Position numbers and translations under genes: made by a program. Below are positions 1 through 8,559 of a stretch of DNA of 64,000 nucleotides, piece after piece; position 1 is the stretch's first letter, and every line of letters begins with the position of its first letter. The DNA comes from Streptococcaceae bacterium AF77-01CM03A (GTDB lineage Bacteria; Bacillota; Bacilli; Lactobacillales; Streptococcaceae): the NCBI GenBank assembly GCA_027665725.1, contig JAQDDS010000004.1, positions 68,796 through 132,795 on the forward strand. The letters are read 5' to 3'. Under the pieces are notes generated by a model. It saw only the letters and a list, made by a program, of their open reading frames with translations. It had not been told where the DNA came from and made no database searches.

Positions 1-2
1 TC

Positions 3-62
3 AATAATATTGTCGCAACCTTACCATTTTTGTTAACATTTCTTCATCGAATATTCAGTTAA
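3..62 (+). CDS. Possible C-terminal end of an upstream gene
   Basis: One frame is open from the left edge and encodes 19 hydrophobic residues ending in TLPFLLTFLHRIFS before a TAA that sits directly on the 5' arm of an intrinsic terminator. That position is what one expects for the tail of a gene mostly outside the window, perhaps a membrane protein. The stretch is too short to identify, and the other frames close earlier. Confidence 0.3.
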   Translation, partial: NNIVATLPFLLTFLHRIFS

Positions 63-91
63 AACAAGACCTGTTTTCAAGTCTTGTTTTT
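61..91 (+). terminator. Intrinsic terminator upstream of trhO
   Basis: A perfect 10-bp stem (AAAACAAGAC / GTCTTGTTTT) closes a 10-nt loop and ends in a T-run. It ends the transcript entering from the left edge and separates it from the trhO promoter. Confidence 0.85.
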
Positions 92-109
92 AATTTTCGG
101 TCAAATAAA

Positions 110-138
110 TTGCATTCGCTTTCTTGAGGGAGTATACT
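110..138 (+). promoter_or_regulatory. Promoter of trhO
   Basis: TTGCAT and TATACT are separated by exactly 17 nt, about 50 nt upstream of the trhO start. No operator is evident. Confidence 0.65.
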
Positions 139-190
139 GGTATAGTTGAATGAAAAATTCTGATAATTTAATCTTAGAAAAGAGAATCTT

Positions 191-1177
191 ATGGCAAAAC
201 CTATTCGTGTTTTACTTTACTATAAATATGTTCCAATCGAAAACGCAGAACAATTTGCGGCTGATCACTTGGCTTTCTGTAAGTCTATTGGCCTCAAGGG
301 CCGTATCCTAGTGGCTGACGAAGGGATCAACGGAACTGTTTCTGGTGACTACGAAACAACGCAAAAATACATGGACTACGTTCACAGCCTTCCAGGTATG
401 GAAGACCTCTGGTTCAAGATTGATGAGGAAGAAGAGCAAGCTTTCAAGAAGATGTTTGTTCGCTACAAAAAGGAAATCGTCCACCTTGGTTTAGAGGATG
501 ATAACTTTGATAACGACATCAATCCTCTCGAAACAACAGGTGCTTACTTGTCTCCAAAAGAATTTAAAGAAGCTCTTCTAGACGAGGATACAGTTGTCCT
601 TGATACTCGTAATGACTATGAGTACGACCTTGGACACTTCCGTGGCGCTATTCGTCCAGATATTCGCAATTTCCGTGAGTTGCCACAGTGGGTCCGTGAT
701 AACAAGGAAAAATTCATGGACAAGCGTGTCGTAGTTTACTGTACAGGTGGAGTCCGCTGTGAGAAATTCTCGGGTTGGATGGTCCGTGAAGGCTATAAAG
801 ATGTCGGTCAATTACACGGAGGAATTGCGACTTACGGGAAAGATCCAGAAGTTCAAGGGGAACTTTGGGATGGAAAAATGTATGTCTTTGACGAACGTAT
901 TGCAGTCGATGTCAACCATGTCAATCCAACCATTGTAGGGAAAGATTGGTTTGATGGAACACCATGTGAACGCTATGTCAACTGTGGAAATCCATTCTGT
1001 AACCGCCGTATCTTGGCATCAGAAGAAAATGAAGACAAGTACCTCCGTGGCTGCTCCCATGAGTGCCGTGTTCATCCACGTAATCGCTATGTTTTGGAAC
1101 ATGAATTGACACAAGATCAAGTCATCGAGCGTTTAGCAGCGATTGGTGAGAACTTGGATCATTCTGAAGTTGTATAA
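191..1177 (+). CDS. trhO: tRNA uridine(34) 5-hydroxylase TrhO (rhodanese family)
   Basis: This 328-aa protein matches the TrhO/YceA (UPF0176) family, which makes 5-hydroxyuridine at wobble position 34 of certain tRNAs in an oxygen-dependent reaction. An acylphosphatase-like N-terminal domain (about residues 5-100) is followed by a rhodanese domain (about 120-215) with the active-site loop CTGGVRC, catalytic Cys184. The C-terminal part is rich in paired cysteines (CERYVNC, CNRR, GCSHEC), typical of the family. It is a single gene between its own promoter and a weak terminator. Length is normal and nothing appears broken. From memory it corresponds to the pneumococcal UPF0176 protein SP_0095. 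Confidence 0.95.
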   Translation: MAKPIRVLLYYKYVPIENAEQFAADHLAFCKSIGLKGRILVADEGINGTVSGDYETTQKYMDYVHSLPGMEDLWFKIDEEEEQAFKKMFVRYKKEIVHLGLEDDNFDNDINPLETTGAYLSPKEFKEALLDEDTVVLDTRNDYEYDLGHFRGAIRPDIRNFRELPQWVRDNKEKFMDKRVVVYCTGGVRCEKFSGWMVREGYKDVGQLHGGIATYGKDPEVQGELWDGKMYVFDERIAVDVNHVNPTIVGKDWFDGTPCERYVNCGNPFCNRRILASEENEDKYLRGCSHECRVHPRNRYVLEHELTQDQVIERLAAIGENLDHSEVV

Positions 1178-1184
1178 AAGTAAG

Positions 1185-1206
1185 ACAGTCCTTAGTGGCT
1201 GTTTTT
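1185..1206 (+). terminator. Weak intrinsic terminator after trhO
   Basis: A short ACAGTC / GGCTGT stem with one G-U pair is followed by TTTTT just after the trhO stop. Confidence 0.5.
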
Positions 1207-1298
1207 CTATGCTTTTGACTAAAAAATCTTAAATTTGTTTCTGCATCTTTCAGGAAAATGGTGTATACTATATGTAAACGATTTCAAAGGAGACCATT

Positions 1299-2162
1299 AT
1301 GGTGAAGACATTTTTTATTCCAAATAAACAAAGTATTTTAGGACAACAGGAGATTCTTACAGCTAAGTCAGTCTTGGCCCTAGTAGATGGCTTAGAGTCA
1401 CATAGTTATGATGCTGTCTATCTTCGTCAACCCCTCAACCGTCTTGAGTATATCGAGTGTGGAATCGTAGGAAAGTCTCAATTTCTCTTTAAAGTTCGTT
1501 ATGTAGATACTCAAAAAGGCTATCAAGTAATCATTCCTGACTTGATTACAAGAGCGGATTGGGAAATTGTCGAGTCTCTCTTGCAAGCCTTATCTAGTAA
1601 GGTTGGTGAAGCAGTTGAAGGATTGGCAGACTTTGATTTGGAAAATTATTTCCACGATACTGTCAAAAACTATTTGGCGGATAAGGGTGCTCGTTTGGGC
1701 TTCTGCCAAGGAATTTTATCCCCTATTTATTTTGATAAGAAGGATTTGGAAAACTTCTCAGAAGAAGGTGGTTTGGCGCGTTTCGAAGCATTAGTCAAAA
1801 AGGTTCAAGGGTCAGATGCCTATCCTGCAAGTGCTAAATTCTATCCGGATAGTGAAGGTAAGGTTCATGGTATCTATCATCTGGCTCAGGGGGTGAAAAC
1901 TATTTTGCCAAAAGAACCAGTGATTCCAGCGCCTTATGTTGAGCAGTTGGTAGGAAAAGAGCTTGTCTGGGAAATTGATCTAGTAAAAATATCAGGAGAC
2001 GGCTCAAAACCAGAACACTATGAAGCGGTGGCTAGACTGGATTACCAAGCCTTTTTAGGAGCTTTACCAGAAGAACTCTACCAGGATCTAGATGCCAACC
2101 AAGTAGAAGTAGGCCCTGTTTCAGGCGAGGATTTTGAAGCTTTAGCACATGCGAAAAAATAG
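1299..2162 (+). CDS. DUF4299-like hypothetical protein
   Basis: This soluble 287-aa protein has no signal peptide or membrane segment and begins MVKTFFIPNK behind an AAGGAG ribosome site. It resembles a streptococcal family of unknown function that I believe is DUF4299. I see no catalytic motif. It is monocistronic, with a TATACT -10 element about 30 nt before the start and a gap before the next promoter. The family name is a recollection and the function is unknown; it is clearly a real gene by length, codon use and ribosome site. Confidence 0.8.
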   Translation: MVKTFFIPNKQSILGQQEILTAKSVLALVDGLESHSYDAVYLRQPLNRLEYIECGIVGKSQFLFKVRYVDTQKGYQVIIPDLITRADWEIVESLLQALSSKVGEAVEGLADFDLENYFHDTVKNYLADKGARLGFCQGILSPIYFDKKDLENFSEEGGLARFEALVKKVQGSDAYPASAKFYPDSEGKVHGIYHLAQGVKTILPKEPVIPAPYVEQLVGKELVWEIDLVKISGDGSKPEHYEAVARLDYQAFLGALPEELYQDLDANQVEVGPVSGEDFEALAHAKK

Positions 2163-2263
2163 GTAAAAGCCATAGTCTAAGTTTTCACAGAATATCTTAG
2201 AATGAGACCTCATTTTATTGATAGAGTAGCTTAGTGATATTTCGTAATACGAGATTTTAAACA

Positions 2264-2292
2264 TTGCTTATCTTAACAAAAAACAGTATAAT
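2264..2292 (+). promoter_or_regulatory. Promoter of the PlcR-like regulator
   Basis: TTGCTT, a 17-nt spacer and TATAAT lie about 55 nt before the regulator start. Confidence 0.65.
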
Positions 2293-2346
2293 ATAACAAG
2301 ATATAGATGCTATTGTTTGTCAAAGGACTATCAGGAGATTGATCAT

Positions 2347-3270
2347 ATGGATATCAAGAAGGAAGTAGGTAAAAGAATCCGAATGTTACGTGAGATGAAA
2401 CATCTCACTCGTGAAGCTATTTGTGATGATGAAAGCGAGATAACAGTACGTCAATTAGCACGGATTGAATCAGGTCAATCTTCTCCAAGTTTACCCAAGG
2501 TAGAGTATATAGCTTATAAACTAGGTTGTCCAATTTCACATATAGTAGACATGGATTATATAATCTTACCTTCAGATTACTTGATCTTAAAGGATAAACT
2601 CATTAAGTTTCAAACTTATGGAGATGATGACAGAATTCATATTAAAGAAGAGTTGTTTGACAGAGTTTACGAACACTATTATGACAGCTTACCTGAGGAT
2701 GAGCAGATTGCAGTTAGTGCCCTACAAGCTAGTTTTGATGTTTTTGTAAGTGAAGATGCAGGGTTTGGCGATGCTTTGCTTGATGAGCATTTTGAGCAAG
2801 TAAGGATAAGGAAAAACTATTCGGTGAATGATTTGCTTCTCATAAAATTGTACTTTGTTTCATGTATAGCAAGACCGACTGAGTATAATCATGAACTATT
2901 TTGGGAACTTTCTAAAAAACTTCTGAGAGAAACGAATTCATCCGATTTAGAGACAGCTTATATGTTAAAGAAAACGGTGCTTGATTCTTTAGCTGTTCAA
3001 TGGATGGAAAAGTCCTACTCTACTTTTGAGCCTTATGTTAAGGCAATGAATAGATTGATGATTTTATCCCAGGACTTTCAAAAGAAACCAATCGTAGATA
3101 TGCTAGAAGCTATGTGTACCTTATTTCATAAACGGGATAAGGAAAAAGCTATCCAATTATATGACAGAGCCATTATCTGCGCTCAAGCATTTGGAGACCA
3201 AGTATTAGAAGCGCGCATCTCTGGAGAGAAAGAAAGAGATTTAAAAACTTTTGAGGAAATGAAGAGCTAA
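2347..3270 (+). CDS. RNPP (PlcR/TprA-like) transcriptional regulator
   Basis: This 307-aa protein has an N-terminal XRE-type helix-turn-helix (about residues 6-60, motif VRQLARIESG) followed by a helical repeat region of TPR type, the architecture of peptide-responsive RNPP regulators such as PlcR, TprA and Rgg. I chose the ATG at 2347, preceded by AGGAG, over an upstream in-frame TTG. It is paralogous to the regulator at 55819: both share the DESE(I/L)(T/S)VRQL helix region, a DLP/SLP-D/E-DE segment and DFQK(K/Q)PIV near the C-terminus. Its own terminator follows, then an ABC cassette it may control. No cognate signalling peptide gene is visible nearby. Confidence 0.85.
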   Translation: MDIKKEVGKRIRMLREMKHLTREAICDDESEITVRQLARIESGQSSPSLPKVEYIAYKLGCPISHIVDMDYIILPSDYLILKDKLIKFQTYGDDDRIHIKEELFDRVYEHYYDSLPEDEQIAVSALQASFDVFVSEDAGFGDALLDEHFEQVRIRKNYSVNDLLLIKLYFVSCIARPTEYNHELFWELSKKLLRETNSSDLETAYMLKKTVLDSLAVQWMEKSYSTFEPYVKAMNRLMILSQDFQKKPIVDMLEAMCTLFHKRDKEKAIQLYDRAIICAQAFGDQVLEARISGEKERDLKTFEEMKS

Positions 3271-3295
3271 CATGACATTTTTGTCATGTTTTTTT
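3270..3295 (+). terminator. Terminator after the regulator
   Basis: ACATGACA, a TTTT loop, TGTCATGT and a T-run begin right at the regulator stop codon and separate it from the ABC cassette. Confidence 0.85.
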
Positions 3296-3363
3296 GTTTT
3301 TGAAAGCGGTAAACTAGAGATGTAATGAAGGGTTAATTGAGTTATTTAGAGTAGGAGGAAGAG

Positions 3364-3585
3364 ATGGAGAATCTTAGTATCTCGCTAGAGACTTTTACAC
3401 AGACTCGCCACAGTTTGGTGTTTCGAAATAACACGACTGAGCAAAAGTTGGTAGAGATAGTGATAAATAACGAAGTCTTTCGCCTAGCTATTTTAGATGC
3501 AGGTGAAGAGCGAGTTTTAATTCTGCCTGAAGAAGTTACAGATGTTAGGAATTTTGGGATTTCAGAGGTGGAGGATAATTCATGA
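3364..3585 (+). CDS. Small hypothetical protein, first gene of an ABC cassette
   Basis: This 73-aa acidic protein starts behind a strong TAGGAGG site. It has no membrane segment and is probably mostly beta-strand (LVFRNNTTEQKLVEIVINNE). I do not recognise the family. Its stop overlaps the start of a 12-codon cistron, which in turn overlaps the ABC ATPase start, so translation is likely coupled through all three. Position suggests an accessory or leader role for the transporter; nothing in the sequence shows a function. Confidence 0.65.
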   Translation: MENLSISLETFTQTRHSLVFRNNTTEQKLVEIVINNEVFRLAILDAGEERVLILPEEVTDVRNFGISEVEDNS

Positions 3586-3620
3586 AGCCAAAAGATATAA
3601 CGAACGGAGAGAAACTATGA
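3582..3620 (+). CDS. 12-codon cistron coupled to neighbours by ATGA overlaps
   Basis: An ATG overlapping the stop of the 73-aa gene (ATGA) opens a 12-residue peptide, MKPKDITNGEKL. Its TGA overlaps the ABC ATPase ATG in the same way. The last codons contain the GGAGAG that serves as ribosome site for the ATPase. It may exist only to carry ribosomes from one gene to the next; a working peptide is possible but unsupported. Confidence 0.4.
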   Translation: MKPKDITNGEKL

Positions 3621-4480
3621 ATCGTGTGATTTTAAGTCTTAAAAATATCGCTAAAACATATGGGAAAGAACAGGTTCTTCATAATGTTTCCTTTGATATT
3701 GAGCAAGGAGAAATATGTGGTCTTATTGGTGAAAATGGTGCTGGCAAGACAACATTAATGAGAATTCTCCTAGGACTAATTCGAGCTGATAAGGGAGAAA
3801 TAGAGAGTGTTTCTCAGCATAAGATTGGCAGTATTATCGAATCACCTGCCCTCTATCCAAACCTGACTGGACGCCAACACTTGCAATATTACAAGACAAG
3901 ATTTGGTTTAAAGACAGATATCGTAAAAATGTTGGAATTGGTTCACTTGTCTGAACTATCATGGGATCGAAAGGTAAAAAACTATTCTCTTGGCATGAAA
4001 CAAAGATTATCGATAGCAATTGCCCTTTTGGATAATCCAGAGCTCATCATCCTAGATGAACCAGTGAATGGTTTAGATCCTCAAGGGATTTCAGATTTAA
4101 GAAAAATGATTTTGAATTTAAGGGATCAGTTGGGAGTTACTTTTTTAATTTCAAGTCATATCCTATCAGAGTTGGAGTTTATAACAGATAAGTATATCAT
4201 CATGAAACAAGGAAAGATTCTAAATGTGATGAGTTCACAAATGCTAGCGAACGATCTATCTGAAAAAATTTTCCTAAAGACAAGTGATAATCAGATTCTA
4301 AAAATGTTTTTAGAAAAAGAGGGCGTTGTTCATTTTGAACAGGATGACTATCTGGTTGTGGCAGAGAAGGAAAAATTAATGGCTATTTTGCAATATTGTG
4401 TTACTTCAAATCTAGTGATACAGGATATTTATATTAAGAAGGAACGCTTTGAGGACTACTATTTGCGTAATATTATCTGA
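3617..4480 (+). CDS. ABC transporter ATP-binding protein (BcrA/CcmA type)
   Basis: This 287-aa ATPase has Walker A GENGAGKTT, a YSLGMKQRLSIA signature and Walker B LIILDEPVNGLD, with an extra C-terminal region typical of bacitracin/lantibiotic-immunity type exporters (BcrA, LanF). A longer in-frame reading starts at 3542, but ATG 3617 with GGAGAG upstream begins the conserved domain and is preferred. It pairs with the permease that follows 23 nt later. Likely substrates are peptides or antibiotics, by family only. The C39 fragment at the cassette's end supports a bacteriocin-related origin. Confidence 0.9.
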   Translation: MNRVILSLKNIAKTYGKEQVLHNVSFDIEQGEICGLIGENGAGKTTLMRILLGLIRADKGEIESVSQHKIGSIIESPALYPNLTGRQHLQYYKTRFGLKTDIVKMLELVHLSELSWDRKVKNYSLGMKQRLSIAIALLDNPELIILDEPVNGLDPQGISDLRKMILNLRDQLGVTFLISSHILSELEFITDKYIIMKQGKILNVMSSQMLANDLSEKIFLKTSDNQILKMFLEKEGVVHFEQDDYLVVAEKEKLMAILQYCVTSNLVIQDIYIKKERFEDYYLRNII

Positions 4481-4503
4481 TGATTTAAGAAAGGAGGAGA
4501 GTC

Positions 4504-5196
4504 ATGAATTCTCTTAAAGCAGATATGTATAAATTTTACTGGGAAAAAAGAGGAGTACTTCCTAGTTTGTTGATAGGGTTATTAGTTTTGTTATTCTCCT
4601 TATTTTTTAAGTCATCGAATGAAGATGAACCAGCATTTCGAGTATTAATTTCCAATGTGAGTGGTTTTATTCCTTTGCTCTTTATCTCAGCTAATTTATT
4701 TTTCTGGGGAGAAGATTATAGTTTCCGTACGATCAATATTCTGCTCACAAAAGAAAAACAACGTTGGAAGTTATTTTTATATAAAACTCTGGGAACCATT
4801 TGTTTGTCTTTCCTGTATGTGACTATTTTTTATAGCTTAACAGCTCTTGTCTATTTGGAGGGAGACTTGGTGTTGATTGTTTCGACATTTTTACACCAGC
4901 TACCTTACTATTTGGTTATTATCAGTATCTCCTTATTGATTTTTCAAATATTTGATAAGGTTTATGAATCATGTATGATTTACACACTCTACATTTTACT
5001 GTTTGATAACCTATTGGTTTATGTTCTCCCAAATTACGGTGAGAGTGTGAAGGACTATTTGTTCATGACATTAAATTTGAAAGCATCAGCAGATATCAGT
5101 CATTTTACCCTTATAAACGTATGCTATCCTATAGTGGTAAGTCTAGCAGTAATTGTCCTTGCCTTGGCTGTATTTAGCAAAAAAGAATTTAAATAG
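4504..5196 (+). CDS. ABC transporter permease
   Basis: This 230-aa protein has about six hydrophobic segments, no extracellular domain and the layout of ABC-2 type permeases partnering BcrA-like ATPases. The start is behind AAAGGAGGAG. It sits between the ATPase and a membrane-anchored DUF4097-like protein with very short gaps, so the four genes probably form one transcript. The sequence gives no substrate evidence. Confidence 0.85.
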   Translation: MNSLKADMYKFYWEKRGVLPSLLIGLLVLLFSLFFKSSNEDEPAFRVLISNVSGFIPLLFISANLFFWGEDYSFRTINILLTKEKQRWKLFLYKTLGTICLSFLYVTIFYSLTALVYLEGDLVLIVSTFLHQLPYYLVIISISLLIFQIFDKVYESCMIYTLYILLFDNLLVYVLPNYGESVKDYLFMTLNLKASADISHFTLINVCYPIVVSLAVIVLALAVFSKKEFK

Positions 5197-5207
5197 GAGG
5201 ACTAGTG

Positions 5208-5786
5208 ATGAAAAAAATAGGAATCGTAATTGGGCTGTTGTTATTGATTGTAGTAGCTGGAATTTTGTTAACCTTAAAACGAGGAGAGACGACAGTCAGT
5301 GTAAAACAATCATGGACTCTTTCTTCTAAAAGTATTAAAACGTTAGAGTTTTATGGCTCAAAGCAAGCAATTGATCTTAAAGTTGTTAAGAGTGACTCCG
5401 ATGAAACAACTGTTCAAATAGAAGGAAAAGTTTCCGAAGAATCAGTGAATAACATATCTAAAAATGTTAAAATGAGTTCAGATAGTCTATATATCCCGTT
5501 TTCGCAACATGGATTTAATTTGGCACTGAGTTCACAAGGGAAAGACAAGTTAGATGTAACCATTTCCTTAGGAAAAAATACTACTTTCGAAAAAATATTT
5601 ATAGATACTCTTGTTGGTGATGTATCTATTACAGTTCCTGAAGACTTTGATGGAATCTATACTTTGCATACAAACAATACAGGAGAAATTTTAAAGGTTC
5701 CTACTACAAATCAAACTTCGAATAGCATCATTGAAGTTGATGGCTATAGTAAGATAAGTGTTGAAAAAGGAGAAAATGATGGTTAG
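5208..5786 (+). CDS. Membrane-anchored DUF4097-like protein
   Basis: About 192 aa. A signal-anchor (IGIVIGLLLLIVVAGILL) is followed by a beta-rich extracytoplasmic domain with repeats of the DUF4097 sort (TLEFYGSKQAIDLKVVKSD, KIFIDTLVGDVSITVPEDF). The ATG at 5208 is 7 nt from AGGAGG; a GTG three bases earlier is also in frame. It is the last intact gene of the ABC cassette. A second DUF4097 protein is encoded at 7023-7973. Function is unknown; such proteins often go with envelope-stress regulators and ABC exporters. Confidence 0.75.
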   Translation: MKKIGIVIGLLLLIVVAGILLTLKRGETTVSVKQSWTLSSKSIKTLEFYGSKQAIDLKVVKSDSDETTVQIEGKVSEESVNNISKNVKMSSDSLYIPFSQHGFNLALSSQGKDKLDVTISLGKNTTFEKIFIDTLVGDVSITVPEDFDGIYTLHTNNTGEILKVPTTNQTSNSIIEVDGYSKISVEKGENDG

Positions 5787-5874
5787 TCACTATAAACAAG
5801 CAACTTTGCTGGACAGTGGAATGGCTTGTGTAAAGACAATCATTTCTTACTATTTCCCAAAGCTAATCATGTAG
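5776..5874 (+). pseudogene. Fragment of a C39 peptidase (bacteriocin exporter) N-terminus
   Basis: A 32-codon frame overlaps the preceding gene's end and reads SHYKQATLLDSGMACVKTIISYYF. The pattern matches the start of C39 peptidases fused to bacteriocin ABC exporters (D-C-G-x-A-C...I..YY), but the catalytic cysteine position reads Ser (LDSG) and the frame stops after PKLIM. No continuation follows before the convergent terminator. I read it as the decayed stub of a LagD/ComA-like exporter once attached to this cassette. Confidence 0.55.
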
Positions 5875-5925
5875 ATAATTTAAAACATTCAGTTTTTGTA
5901 GCGAAACTAGTATTTTCAAAATTAG

Positions 5926-5955
5926 AAAAATCCTGTCATTTTGACAGGATTTTTT
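5926..5955. terminator. Bidirectional terminator between convergent genes
   Basis: A perfect 13-bp stem, AAAAATCCTGTCA / TGACAGGATTTTT, with flanking A and T runs serves the ABC cassette on plus and the membrane-protein operon on minus. Confidence 0.9.
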
Positions 5956-5956
5956 C

Positions 5957-6970
5957 TTATATAAAGGCTAGGATTCGAAGATAATCGAAAACCAGTGCCA
6001 TTTCTGCTAGGAAAAAGAGAAATAGGATGCTTCCGTTAACTAGAAAGGCCAAGAGAAGGCGATAGAAGGAGTCTGTTTGACTTTCCTTACTCGGCTTCGA
6101 GATAGTATAGAGGTTGGCAAGAAGTACCAGCCCAATGCTAATCAAGCAAAGCAATACTGCAAAACGTAGACTATTAAAGAAGGCAAAGAAACTCGCAATA
6201 CCCGTGAGCAGGATAGGAAGGGCGAAGAGTCTGCTATACTCTTGCAAGGCTTTTTCCAGTGTCCAGTTACGGTCTTGGTCGACAAAGCGTTTGACTACAA
6301 ATCCACCCATGAGGATTGAAAAGAAGAAGAGACTTGTCGCTACCAAGATGGAGAAGATAGAAAAGAGATTTAGTGAAGGGAAATGCTGGAGAGCTTTAGA
6401 GTCGATGGCTGCCATATGGCCGTAGTAGGCTTGCTTGGCGTGATAAACTGTAAAGAGGAAACTCGTGGCAGAAAAGATAGTTAGGAGCGCAAAGGCATTA
6501 TAACTATGTTTTTTATCTGTATCAATGCTTGCTGTTGGCTCTTTGAGAGCACCTTGTAACCAGACCCAAAAATCAGCCAATTCTTCTTTGAAGATTGCAG
6601 TTTTTGTAGGGACAGGATCTGGGACAAATGGACTTTCCAAAGATTTGCTAGGCTGAGATGCTTCCTTAACTGGTTCTTCTGCTTGGTCTGTCTTTGTTGC
6701 CAGTTCTTCTTGTTCTTCAGTCTCTACAGGTTCTTCTGACTTGTCTATCTTTTCTGTATTTTCCACGATTTCTTCGTGTTCGTCACTCTCTACTTTCTCT
6801 AGGTCAGCTTCTTGTTCTTCAGGAATGACTTGAAGATTTTCTTCAACCACTGGCAACTCTTCTTTTTCTTTTAACTCTTCTTGGGGAATGACTAGGTCAG
6901 ATGGATGTTCTTTTTTCTCATTATTGGCTGTTTTTTCGAAATCAGCACTTTCAAACCATTCTTGAGTCAT
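5957..6970 (-). CDS. Glu-rich membrane protein (DUF6574-like)
   Basis: 337 aa. The first about 120 residues are hydrophilic and dominated by Glu, Lys and Pro (EEQEADLEKVESDEHEE), followed by about five membrane segments in the C-terminal half. Streptococcal proteins of this shape are, I believe, assigned to DUF6574; function is unknown. It is the last gene of the PadR-DUF1700-DUF4097 group, starting 52 nt after DUF4097 with its own GGAGGT site, and is closed by the bidirectional terminator. Confidence 0.75.
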   Translation of the reverse strand: MTQEWFESADFEKTANNEKKEHPSDLVIPQEELKEKEELPVVEENLQVIPEEQEADLEKVESDEHEEIVENTEKIDKSEEPVETEEQEELATKTDQAEEPVKEASQPSKSLESPFVPDPVPTKTAIFKEELADFWVWLQGALKEPTASIDTDKKHSYNAFALLTIFSATSFLFTVYHAKQAYYGHMAAIDSKALQHFPSLNLFSIFSILVATSLFFFSILMGGFVVKRFVDQDRNWTLEKALQEYSRLFALPILLTGIASFFAFFNSLRFAVLLCLISIGLVLLANLYTISKPSKESQTDSFYRLLLAFLVNGSILFLFFLAEMALVFDYLRILAFI

Positions 6971-7022
6971 AATGAGACCTCCTTTTTTTGATTAATTTTT
7001 GAGTAGTAATGATTAACTATTA

Positions 7023-7973
7023 TTAATGATCTCTCGAATTGGGTGAGCGATCCGGTTCGTCTGGAATGTTGATATCTTGACCTGCCTTTGCGACGAGGAG
7101 ATCTTGCGTATCTTTTTTCTCTACTTTGTAAGGATTGGAGAATTCTTCGTCCCTATTTACATCATTTCCCCGGACAGGATTCACTCCTTCTCGAGTTCGA
7201 TGATAGATAGCCCCGTATTCTGATGAGAGATTGAGATTGATTCGTTCAAGCTCTTTTCGGGACAACATGAGTATGATGTCATTTTCTGCCTCGAATTCTA
7301 CCTTACCGTGCACTTGGATGTCGTCAGCAGAGATATGTGCATGTTCTGCTTGGATACGGCTATCTGTTAGACTTGTTCCAAATACATTGACAATTCCAGT
7401 TGTGGTCAGTTGGCTATTTTTTATTTCGCTATTAGTGATCCGAAGAAGATAGCCATTTGACTGGATTTTGGCATTGCTGAGTTTTGCTTTAGCAATCGAA
7501 AGGACACCATGGTCGACCTGGGCTGTTAGATTTTTTAACTCTCTTCCTTTCGGTAGTGATAGAACGACTTCATCATTACGTCTAGAGACTCCGCTTGCGA
7601 TAAATAGGATTCCCTCAATACTAGAACCTACAGAACGACGTGTAGTTGGCTTGGTGTCGGAAATCTCAAGAGTTTTTTCTTTGCTAGAATGTTGAAGATT
7701 CTCTTTTTCAGAGACAGTTGGATGATACTGGATGTGGATCTTATCATCGTTTGACTCCGTAATAACTAGAGAATGTTGTGTTAGTGAGATGTTAAGATTT
7801 TCGATATCTTGATCAAATGTGAGCTCTTCCATTCGGCTCTCAAAGACTGGATTTTGAGACATTGCAAGGAGGCTTCTGACACCATTGGTTTGGATGCCGA
7901 TGATCATCATGGTAAAACCGATGATACTAGTAACAACACCAAAGATAAGAAATCCTTTTGTTAATTTACGCAT
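7023..7973 (-). CDS. DUF4097 family membrane-anchored protein
   Basis: About 316 aa. An N-terminal membrane segment (FLIFGVVTSIIGFTMMIIGI) is followed by a beta-helix-like DUF4097 domain with strands such as RELKNLTAQVDHGVLSIAKA and GIVNVFGTSLTDSRIQ. ATG 7973, 8 nt from AGAGAGG, is preferred over an in-frame GTG at 7982. It overlaps the DUF1700 gene by 8 bp. PadR + DUF1700 + DUF4097 is a common Firmicutes envelope-linked operon whose task is not firmly known. Confidence 0.85.
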   Translation of the reverse strand: MRKLTKGFLIFGVVTSIIGFTMMIIGIQTNGVRSLLAMSQNPVFESRMEELTFDQDIENLNISLTQHSLVITESNDDKIHIQYHPTVSEKENLQHSSKEKTLEISDTKPTTRRSVGSSIEGILFIASGVSRRNDEVVLSLPKGRELKNLTAQVDHGVLSIAKAKLSNAKIQSNGYLLRITNSEIKNSQLTTTGIVNVFGTSLTDSRIQAEHAHISADDIQVHGKVEFEAENDIILMLSRKELERINLNLSSEYGAIYHRTREGVNPVRGNDVNRDEEFSNPYKVEKKDTQDLLVAKAGQDINIPDEPDRSPNSRDH

Positions 7974-8559
7974 GACTTTCACCTCTCTTTCCTCTATTAA
8001 GAATCCACTGAATGAGTCGAAGGATTAGTATTCCAAAGAAACGGGTCACATAGGAAGTTGCTAGCAAAACTAGGGACGAAGCTCCGATTGCCAGTAAACC
8101 TCCACCAAAAATCAGCATAAAGGCAGATGTAGATTCAGCCAGAACGTAGAAGCTTTCAAATAGAAGAACGCCTCCTAGGATTAGTCCAGCTACTGATACA
8201 GCAAAGAAGGCTATAAGTACGCTGACAGCAGCGATAAAAATCCCGATGATAGCCATGAGAAGAGCAATCCCGACTGGAATCCCAATAGGTGCAGCCAGAA
8301 GTGCGAGGATTGCGATTTGTAAAACCTGACGGTTGTTCTTATTGGAATTTTCTTCGTTGATTTTTTTATCAAGAAGTGTAGTCAGGATGTCATGGGCAGC
8401 CTCTTTTGGACTACCGAGGCTAGCTATGAGTTCTTCCTCACCTTCTGGACCAGCATCATCAAAGAGTTCTTTGAAGTAGTCCATGGCTTCGATACGATCA
8501 GCTTGAGGAAGCTTCATCAGATAGGCTTCAAGCTGATTCAAATATTCAGTTCTTGTCAT
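7966..8559 (-). CDS. DUF1700 (HAAS) family membrane protein
   Basis: 197 aa. The N-terminal about 65 residues form the helical HAAS/DUF1700 signature (TRTEYLNQLEAYLMKLPQ, AMDYFKELFDDAG), followed by about four membrane segments. HAAS domains are thought to relay signals with PadR-type regulators. The gene overlaps the PadR gene by 14 bp and the DUF4097 gene by 8 bp, so translation is coupled. Length and architecture are normal for the family. Confidence 0.88.
   Translation of the reverse strand: MTRTEYLNQLEAYLMKLPQADRIEAMDYFKELFDDAGPEGEEELIASLGSPKEAAHDILTTLLDKKINEENSNKNNRQVLQIAILALLAAPIGIPVGIALLMAIIGIFIAAVSVLIAFFAVSVAGLILGGVLLFESFYVLAESTSAFMLIFGGGLLAIGASSLVLLATSYVTRFFGILILRLIQWILNRGKRGESHA

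Noticed and set aside
2200..2220. AATGAG/CTCATT after the DUF4299-like gene as terminator
   Set aside because: The loop would be only two bases and the T-run is broken.
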